From assembly GCA_033239005.1 (NCBI GenBank), contig BSQZ01000061.1, forward strand, positions 2,625,501 through 2,689,500: DNA of 64,000 nucleotides, written 5' to 3'. The notes under the pieces are model-generated. The model did not search any database. It was given only the letters and a program-made list of their open reading frames with translations, and had not been told where the DNA came from. Positions 57,181-64,000 of this stretch are shown here, piece after piece. How positions within the stretch are numbered: the stretch's first letter is position 1; each line of letters begins with the position of its first letter. Origin of the DNA: Lamellibrachia satsuma (taxonomy: Eukaryota > Annelida > Polychaeta > Sabellida > Siboglinidae). Position numbers and translations under genes: made by a program.

Positions 57181-59133
57181 CATAAATACAGCGTGTTCCT
57201 CTAGACGAATCGCCTCCTCTTGTTATCCGTTATCGGGTCGTTTCGTCGGGTTTGTTGTTGTCGCCGTCTCATTGTCGAATGGCCGTAAACCTTCTGGTCG
57301 GTAGTTTTCTGTCGTATCTGTCTGTTACTAATGGTCGTAAAATACCGCACGACCATTGTTGGTGATCACTATTAAACCTTCTTGTTATTTGGTGTTGGGC
57401 ATGTGCAATGTGTATTTACAATATGTGAATAAATACAAATGTTACATTGTCTCATGGAAACACCTACGTGTAGTGATGGTTTTACGTGGTATCCGAAATG
57501 TTTGTTATTCGTACTGCATGTTTAATGTGTATTTATATTATAGTTTTTCCACCTTTTAAGCGTAATTCATCATGTTTTGCAGTGGTCTTCATACAAATGT
57601 ATTGTGGCCAAATGTCTTATGACACAACGAAAGAGGCTGCACGACATGCTGGTCGGTTGCATTGCTCACAAAGCACGCGTGTGGTCTACAGTTTTAACAA
57701 AACATTGTCTGGGTTTATCTAAAATACGATAACGTAAACATGACGAATTGTCGTGTTGCAATATTGCAATATAGGCCACTGTACAGACGATGACATGGAC
57801 GGATTAAATTTCACTCCAGGGATCTAATCGCGAATTTTTTTCAATTAGCACGTTTAATACGGGTATCGTGGCTGTGTCCCTTGGGACTTACGCTAATCAC
57901 AGAGCTTTGACATCTCGCACCAGCTCGGAGTGTTACCAAACCGGGTGTGCGCCGAATATCTCTAAAAGCATCTTGAGTGCGACCTGTCAGCCAATATCGT
58001 CAAAGAGCGTCCCCGTTCCCCCGAGGACGCCTCATTTTTGTTGCGAGGCGACTGACATTGGCAGTTTCTCCCCTGATAAATCGTCTAGTAATTACACAGA
58101 AATCAGAATCACGCGAGCGTGTCATTGTCTCGCAAAATGGTTTTCGCGGTATTCGAATGGGAATCAAATTGAGCAGCCGACTAAGCTGAGCGACCGTCCT
58201 CTCGCCGTGCGGGCGCCGTTTTGACGTTATCGGTTATTATTTCAGCGTAGCCGTCCTCCTGACAACGCGGCCAACGCCTTCTAGTGATACGGAGGTGATG
58301 CGGCATTAACCTTTGGCTTTTGTTCTGTACATTGCGCGCAAAATGTCGCGCCAATTTATAATTGCTAGACTGCCATCGTTGCACGTATCGGATGAATGCT
58401 TCCTGATTCTTGTCCGTGGACAGAGCTTACTTGCATGCAGTCAACTTTGACCACAGTGCCCCTGAGATGACCCGGCAGCTGTTTTTTTCGAGGCCACGCA
58501 CACCATACGTGGCAGGACATTTGATAGCAGGTTTAAAACAGTTATCTGCGCCCGTTCAGTGTAGTTGTCAAACTGACTATGGCATTTTGTGACAGTGAAC
58601 ATGTTACATAAGCCATTTGATTATAAAGCATTTTACGGTCCTTTTTATATCCCGTCAAGATGTGACACTGTGGTGCCAATAATGCGCAACAGATGATGTA
58701 TTATAGGATTATGATTACGGTATAATAAACGTTCACATGTGGTCCAATCGAGGACACAATACTTGGTTTAATATAAAAACCGACCGCTTCGTTGGTGTTT
58801 CTGCGATATCAAAATATATATCTCAACAGACTTTCGGTCGCACTGTGCCCACCCACGTGACAGTCGCAGTCGTTCTTCCAATATAATGTAATCTTTCTAA
58901 TGTTAGCCGTGTAAGTCCTTTATCAATTACGCTCTGCATCCATCTGAAGTACTCCAAATTAGGGTACCCCTTGCCGGCGATCTTTCATCCCGGGTTTAGG
59001 CTCTTTACGCCATGCGAACGCCCTGCCGCGCGATCTGGGCTGGTCGCGCAATGACCGCCTCGGCTCGGTCCTTGCAACTCCGTAATGACTGTCATTGTCG
59101 GCGTCGTCAAATTAATGATTTTGTGACTCTACG
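57181..59133. other. CpG-richer region upstream of a candidate promoter
   Basis: 57180-57360, 57840-58560 and 58970-59130 have more CpG than anything to the left. A 118-codon frame (57868-58224) shows no family features. The composition suggests regulatory DNA of a downstream gene. Confidence 0.45.
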
Positions 59134-59239
59134 TATATAATTGACAGTGACACAGCTCATGACAGACATGTGATCGTGGAGAGTAAACGTCGAAGCGCTA
59201 GTGATTCATTCGGCAGTATTTCGTTGCAACAAACATTAA
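59134..59239 (+). promoter_or_regulatory. Candidate TATA promoter and non-coding first exon
   Basis: TATATAA at 59134-59140 is followed about 30 bases later by a CpG-containing stretch (GTGGAGAGTAAACGTCGAAG) and then by a strong donor, CATTAA|GTAAGTA, at 59240. This arrangement fits the start of a + strand gene whose coding exons lie further right or beyond the window. No ATG-initiated coding sequence is obvious. Tentative. Confidence 0.4.
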
Positions 59240-59419
59240 GTAAGTACCTGTATCTATCTATACTTCTAACTACAGTTGAACCCGCTTAACAGAATCGCTA
59301 TGCACCAGAGCAATTGTATTCTGCGAAGGGCTGGTTCTGTTAAACGGAGTTCAACGAAGCAAGTATTCAGTGGAGTTGTTTGAATATGCCTTTAGCGCTG
59401 TTGTTGGTATTGTACAGTG

Positions 59420-59477
<58 letters not shown>

Positions 59478-60531
59478 GCGCACGCACGCACACACACACA
59501 CACAGAAATGCGGATAAGAGTGAAACAATGTAACGAAAACACACAAAAATTGCATGACGCGAAGAACATATAATCATGCATGGTTATTTTAGAATTGGTT
59601 TCACCAAAGAAGGTTAATAGTCTTAATAGTTATTGACTTATTGATGAACTTCTCCTGATGCGCGCTCTTGGGGCTGCCAGCGCGCAGGAGCCAGTCTAAG
59701 AGCGCGCCCGTTATACGGTCCGCAAAGCATGGCACAAAGTGTTGTATTGCTGCAAACAATGGACATTCGTGAGAATTGTTAACCATGCAGTCCATGTGTA
59801 AAATTTGGAAACGCGAAGAACTCGATAATTAAAATGGTATACTTAAATGAAGTTGTCCCGCGTGATCGCTTGTCTAAGCTTCGATTCAAAACATAAATTG
59901 CCAATATGGAATGCTATGGAACTTAAATTACTGCGTTCGATTGGATCCAACTTTGTTTTCATTATACACAGAAGCACGCCCGTCGGTAACACGGAACAAG
60001 TGCGCGCATTCTTGTCCTATACATATAGACCATTGTAATAAATTTAACAGCAATGTTTTGCAAAAGCAGATTGGATTTCCCTGTTTATGCTAATTGTTCA
60101 GCTTACAAATAAGCAAAGAGTTTACCTAGTCTGATTTAGTATACTCAAAAGCATCATAGCACGAACAGCTAACTTTACGTGTAGACAAATTACAGCAAAC
60201 TTGTCCAAAAACTTGGTATATTTCTATTTCTCGTAATCCCAAAATCGTGTGCGCGCTGTTCGAATGTCTGGTGCGCGTGTTATCAGCATTGCCACGCAAT
60301 ATAATGGTACTGGTGTATAACATATTGAAATATGTTGTACCCGTTCTTATCGGTTGTCCGCGCTTACCCGCATTTACCTTATTATATATCTAAGCATTAT
60401 TCATTGCTTACGTTATATTGCTGAATAATATGCATGCTTTATATAGAATTATAACAAGGCCGTAGTCAGATAATTACAGTATAGTGGACGAACGTGCCCA
60501 GCTGGGACGTGTGTGCTAGGATAAACGTATA
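59240..60531. other. Non-coding with TA/CA microsatellite
   Basis: (TA)n at 59422-59465 continues into CACACACG repeats to 59505. The remainder is unassigned. Confidence 0.55.
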
Positions 60532-60979
60532 GGGATTATGCCTCAGTTACATTTCCTGGTGTGTTACGAATGTAGGGCAGAATAATTTTAGATGTGTAAT
60601 TAAAAAAAATCATATCATCTGACATAACTGCATTTGAATCAGGCACATTGGCAAGTTTGTTGGTAGAACATGTTGACAGTAGTGTAACTGTAGATTTTTA
60701 GATGATTTCAATAGGCGGAAGGATTTTTGGCAATTTTTTTGCCACAAGGCACGTAGTAGTAATTCATGCAGAATGTTTTTTTAATTGACCGGTATGGCAC
60801 GTTCAGCCAATTAAAATGAGTTAGAAGTATGAGACTTTGACCAAACTCGATGAGCATGTCAGTGAGATGATGACAACGGCAGGAAAGAAGTTTCAACATT
60901 TTTTATGGTCCCGTTTTTTTACAATCATGCAAAACGTTAACGTGGTCGCCAATGGGAAACGTAACGGTAGGCTGAACCC
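60532..60979 (-). mobile_element. Solo copy of the 454-bp terminal repeat, inverted, TATA target duplication
   Basis: The reverse complement of the repeats bounding the 3.5-kb element: it starts GGGATTATGCCTCAGTTACA and ends GGTAGGCTGAACCC. TATA flanks both ends (60528-60531 and 60980-60983). It is more diverged (several small deletions) than the pair at 37705 and 40748, so it is older. A solo copy with its own 4-bp duplication fits a solo LTR formed by recombination, or an independent short element. Confidence 0.8.
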
Positions 60980-60983
60980 TATA

Positions 60984-61644
60984 GACATTTATATGCGAGT
61001 CATTCGCGTGCTCTGTTTCACTACACTATGACGTCTGTAAGTAGTCTATAACTACGACCATGGGTATATTCACTCGTGTCATCATTTTAGAGCTAAGTTG
61101 TTACAGAGGCGTTTTATGAAAACATGTAGCACACAAATGGAGATAGCATCGACAGTATAGTTGGTTGGCAGTCCATCAGCGGACACACTGTCCAAAAATC
61201 GGGAGTTAAGAATATGACACTAATGAGATGTGGACAAAACCTACTTTTTAACCACACAACACTTTTTTGGTATGCCCACAATGCCAACTCACGCAGCCAC
61301 TGTGAAATATGTCTACACTATAGTATAAGGTATAGTATAATTGTGTTTGGGGCAAGTTGTTACAATTGTATTGGGGCAAGTTGTTATAGTTCAGTTGTAT
61401 TGGGGCAAGTTGTTACAACTGTAACAACGCTCGGGCGGCTCGTACCGATGGCTCAGTCAGCAACTATGTGCTGACAATGACTGAAAGAACAACATTTATT
61501 TAACCACGACGTGTGCACTGTGAACGTTTTATTTCACTTATGAAACCTAACGAACTGATTTATAACCAGTCCTGTAAATGCTAGCAGCGTCAAGCAAAAT
61601 TAACACAATATCTCACAAAGGCGGGATACACATAAATGATTTTT
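60984..61644. other. Non-coding with GGGGCAAGTTGTTAC motifs
   Basis: TTGGGGCAAGTTGTTACA-type segments recur three times at 61348-61425; the inverse (GTAACAACTTGCCCC) occurs at 62130. No gene seen. Confidence 0.5.
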
Positions 61645-61735
61645 TTTACTCTCAATAAGTCAGTGGCTTCCTTGTCCACTTGCCATATGGGTGTCTTGCA
61701 CTGGATGGCAATTTTGTTGTTAAAAAAATTATTAA
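61645..61735 (+). mobile_element. LINE 3' tail fragment (+ strand)
   Basis: GTGGCTTCCTTGTCCACTTG followed by CCATATGGGTG and TGGCAATTTTGTTG is the same tail as at 12728-12795 and, inverted, 44815 and 48830. Only the tail remains. Confidence 0.7.
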
Positions 61736-62332
61736 TTTTTATGCCACAGCCCTATTTGAGCAATTAAGAAATATTGCACGATTCGTTGAAATGTGCATGG
61801 ATGGTTGTGCGCATGTGCGTGAGTGCGTACGTGTGTGTATCAATCAATCAAGTAGAAGTCGCATTACATATATATTGCCATTCACTATTTCATTCTCCAT
61901 TTAATAATTTATATTCCATTCACAATTGTTTTTTATGTAAGAATCCGTGGAACAAGTCCCCTTTGGTAACTAAAAATAAAAAACTTAAAATATGAAGCTG
62001 TGAAAAGCTACAGTGTACTACATTGCCATGCACATGTGTATAAGATGTATAAGTGTGTGTAATCCAATTAATGTAATAACAATGACTTGTAGGAGTGACA
62101 CTTGCTTTGCGATCCACGCGTTCTTTTTTGTAACAACTTGCCCCGCTTACTGGGCTAATTGTTATAGTCGACCGCGCCTGGGAAACTTCACATATCTACC
62201 TAACTACAATATGGAATATCAATGGTGTGGTACATTTTATTAACACGAATAATAAATTTAATGTATGCGTTGACATACATAATGCATCTAACATACTTTT
62301 CGCAAAAATGTTACTTTAACTGAAAAATATAA
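61736..62332. other. Non-coding, nothing recognised
   Basis: AT-rich; short frames only. Confidence 0.4.
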
Positions 62333-62460
62333 CAACTAGCCCAGGTCTCCCCTTCAACAGCTAGCGCCGGTCTCCCCTACAACAACTAGCCCCGGTCTCC
62401 CCTACAACAGCTAGCCCCGGTCTCCCCTACAACAACTAGCCCTCGTCTGCCCTACGAAGT
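62333..62460. repeat. ~25-bp tandem repeat, about five copies
   Basis: The unit AACAACTAGCCCCGGTCTCC plus CCTAC repeats with small changes (AACAGCTAGCGCC). GC-rich relative to its surroundings. Confidence 0.88.
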
Positions 62461-62984
62461 CGCCTGCAATACGAGCGCTATTGGCAATAATGCATTGGTG
62501 TAATGTGGGCCGCGCTGCCTCGTCACAGCTTGGTTGCATATGACCGCATACATTTAATGTAGCGTTTAAATATCAGCCTTCAGTCGCAATACACTTTCAT
62601 GGTTACATAATTTAGCTAACTTTAGTAGCGGCGCTTTAGTGCATGTTACGGTCGTAATGACGTTATGTGTGCGGAGCGAACGCTCAGCGAGAGATTTATA
62701 CGTGAATCATGCTGGCTTGGTCGCTCCACCGGCTCCGGGTTGTAACGTCCCGGCCAGTGACGGGTGAGTCGGTCTTTGTCGGCCTTTGAAGACAAAGCTA
62801 ACTGCCTCGTGCTACGGGCCGAGAATGGGCGAGACTGGAGCGACGAAAAAGAGCAGTTGTTGAGTAGTGCAGCAATAAAGAAGCGAAAATGGAGAACTGG
62901 AGCAGCGGAGAAAAACATGCGAACATAACTATAAGAACACAAAATGTGAAACTAATTGTTGACTTTACTTATACAGTGCGATGT
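62461..62984. other. CpG-containing region
   Basis: 62640-62880 is CpG-rich (GCGAACGCTCAGCGAGAG, CCGGCCAGTGACGGGTGAGT) and could be regulatory. CCAGTGACGG|GTGAGT resembles a donor but no matching exon is clear. Confidence 0.4.
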
Positions 62985-63700
62985 ATGGGTATCAGCACAG
63001 CGCAGTGGTTACCCACACAGTGCAAGTCATGGTTACCCACACAGTGCAATGGTTACCCACACAGTACAATGGTTACCCTCACAGTACAATGGTTACCAAC
63101 ACAGTGCAATGGTTACCCTTGCAGTGTAATGGCTACCGACACAGTGCAATGGTTACCGACACAGGGTTACCCACATAGTGCAATGGTTACCAACACAGGG
63201 TTACCCTCACATTGCAATGGTTACCCTCACGGTACAACGGCTACCGACACAGTGCAATGGTTACATTCACAATGCAATGGTTACCATCACAGTACACTGG
63301 TTACCCACACGGTGCAACGGTTACCCTTACAGTGCAATGGTTACCCTCACGGTACAACGGCTACCGATACAGTGCAACGGTTACCCTCACAATGCAATGG
63401 TTACCATCACAGTACACTGGTTACCCACACGGTGCAACGGTTACCCTCACAGTGCAATGGTTACCCTCACGGTACAACGGCTACCGACACAGTGCAACGG
63501 TTACCCTCACAATGCAATGGTTACCATCACAGTACACTGGTTACCCACACGGTGCAACGGTTACCCTCACAGTGCAATGGTTACCCTCACGGTACAACGG
63601 CTACCGACACAGTGCAACGGTTACCCTCACAATGCAATGGTTACCATCACAGTACACTGGTTACCCACACGGTGCAACGGTTACCCTCACAGTGCACCGC
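62985..63700. repeat. 20-bp minisatellite with 120-bp higher-order repeat
   Basis: The basic unit is about 20 bases (CAATGGTTACCCACACAGTG). From about 63235 to 63690 blocks of six variant units repeat at exactly 120 bases: compare 63301-63420, 63421-63540 and 63541-63660, which are nearly identical. 62985-63230 lacks the block structure and includes shortened units (ACAGGGTTACC). Open frames over it, up to 287 codons, are artefacts of the sixfold unit. Confidence 0.95.
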
Positions 63701-64000
63701 GGTCAGCTGCATCGAAACTAATTATGTGTCGTTTCATTTGCAGCGAACCTAACACATTGTGATTTTTAGATGACAGTTATTATTCTGTGACATCTAATCA
63801 GAAATGGTTGACCGCGACGAATGAATGCGAAATGCTACTCCCTTTTTAATCAACGGCGAATATTGAGTAGCATTGCAAGCTGCAGACCGATACCTCAGCA
63901 CCGGAGATGACACCAGGTACTAATTGCCACTTTCTAGAATGATTCGGAGAAACGCTGTCGCGTGTGAATGTCAAGCAAGTGTCAAATAGATAGCGGACCT
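63701..64000. other. Non-coding end of window
   Basis: No gene or repeat recognised in the last 300 bases. Confidence 0.5.

Noticed and set aside
57868..58224. 118-codon frame in a CpG-rich region
   Set aside because: No recognisable domain, and an overlapping frame is also open; GC-rich sequence makes long frames more likely.
62889..63752. 287-codon frame and overlapping frames of QCNGYPH / VQWLPT repeats
   Set aside because: Periodic array open in all + frames, with no splice or family evidence.

Overview
This window is eukaryotic, from an invertebrate animal. The coding signal is split into short exons with GT-AG introns, most of the sequence is non-coding, and it is crowded with minisatellites, TA/CA microsatellites and decayed LINE retrotransposons. 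The lineage is uncertain; a lophotrochozoan, possibly a mollusc, is my best guess from general character only.

One gene can be recognised with confidence: the 3' part of a NEK9-like (Nercc1) protein kinase gene on the + strand. The visible exons run from the end of the kinase domain (2271-2338, an RPTA motif) through a complete RCC1-type beta-propeller (3962 to about 18651). A linker with a candidate LC8/dynein light chain motif follows (21970-22128), then a coiled-coil tail (23350-25726). Splice phases agree at every junction through 22528; one junction near 23453 is ambiguous. Two alternative terminal exons fit in phase: a short one at 26138-26194 followed by an AATAAA at 26384, and a long serine-rich one at 54986-55510. 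The N-terminal kinase exons lie upstream of the window.

Layout: 1-2270, upstream intron with a 42-bp array. 2271-26390, NEK9 exons, with introns holding LINEs (4313-6730, 7760-9360, 12420-14330, 16440-16900), a THAP-domain remnant (about 11800-12090) and minisatellites. 26390-54985, either a 29-kb last intron or the flank of the short isoform, filled with tandem arrays, LINE tails and a 3.5-kb element bounded by 454-bp direct repeats that itself contains a 941-bp Tigger/pogo-like TIR element. 55511-57180, probable 3' UTR and downstream region. 57180-64000, CpG-richer DNA with a candidate promoter and non-coding first exon near 59134-59239, a solo copy of the 454-bp repeat, and a 20-bp array with 120-bp higher-order structure.

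The most striking pattern is that several minisatellites sit exactly on NEK9 exon boundaries and contain copies of them. One carries about ten copies of a 3' splice site plus the first exon bases (3629-3961). One carries about twenty copies of the last 21 coding bases plus the 5' splice site (19953-20945). One carries about thirteen decoy acceptors (24211-25651). One contains the stop-codon sequence (55496-55680). A further array (6923-7500) lacks AG dinucleotides and ends at a 3' splice site. I found no bacterial genes, CRISPR arrays, tRNA or rRNA genes.
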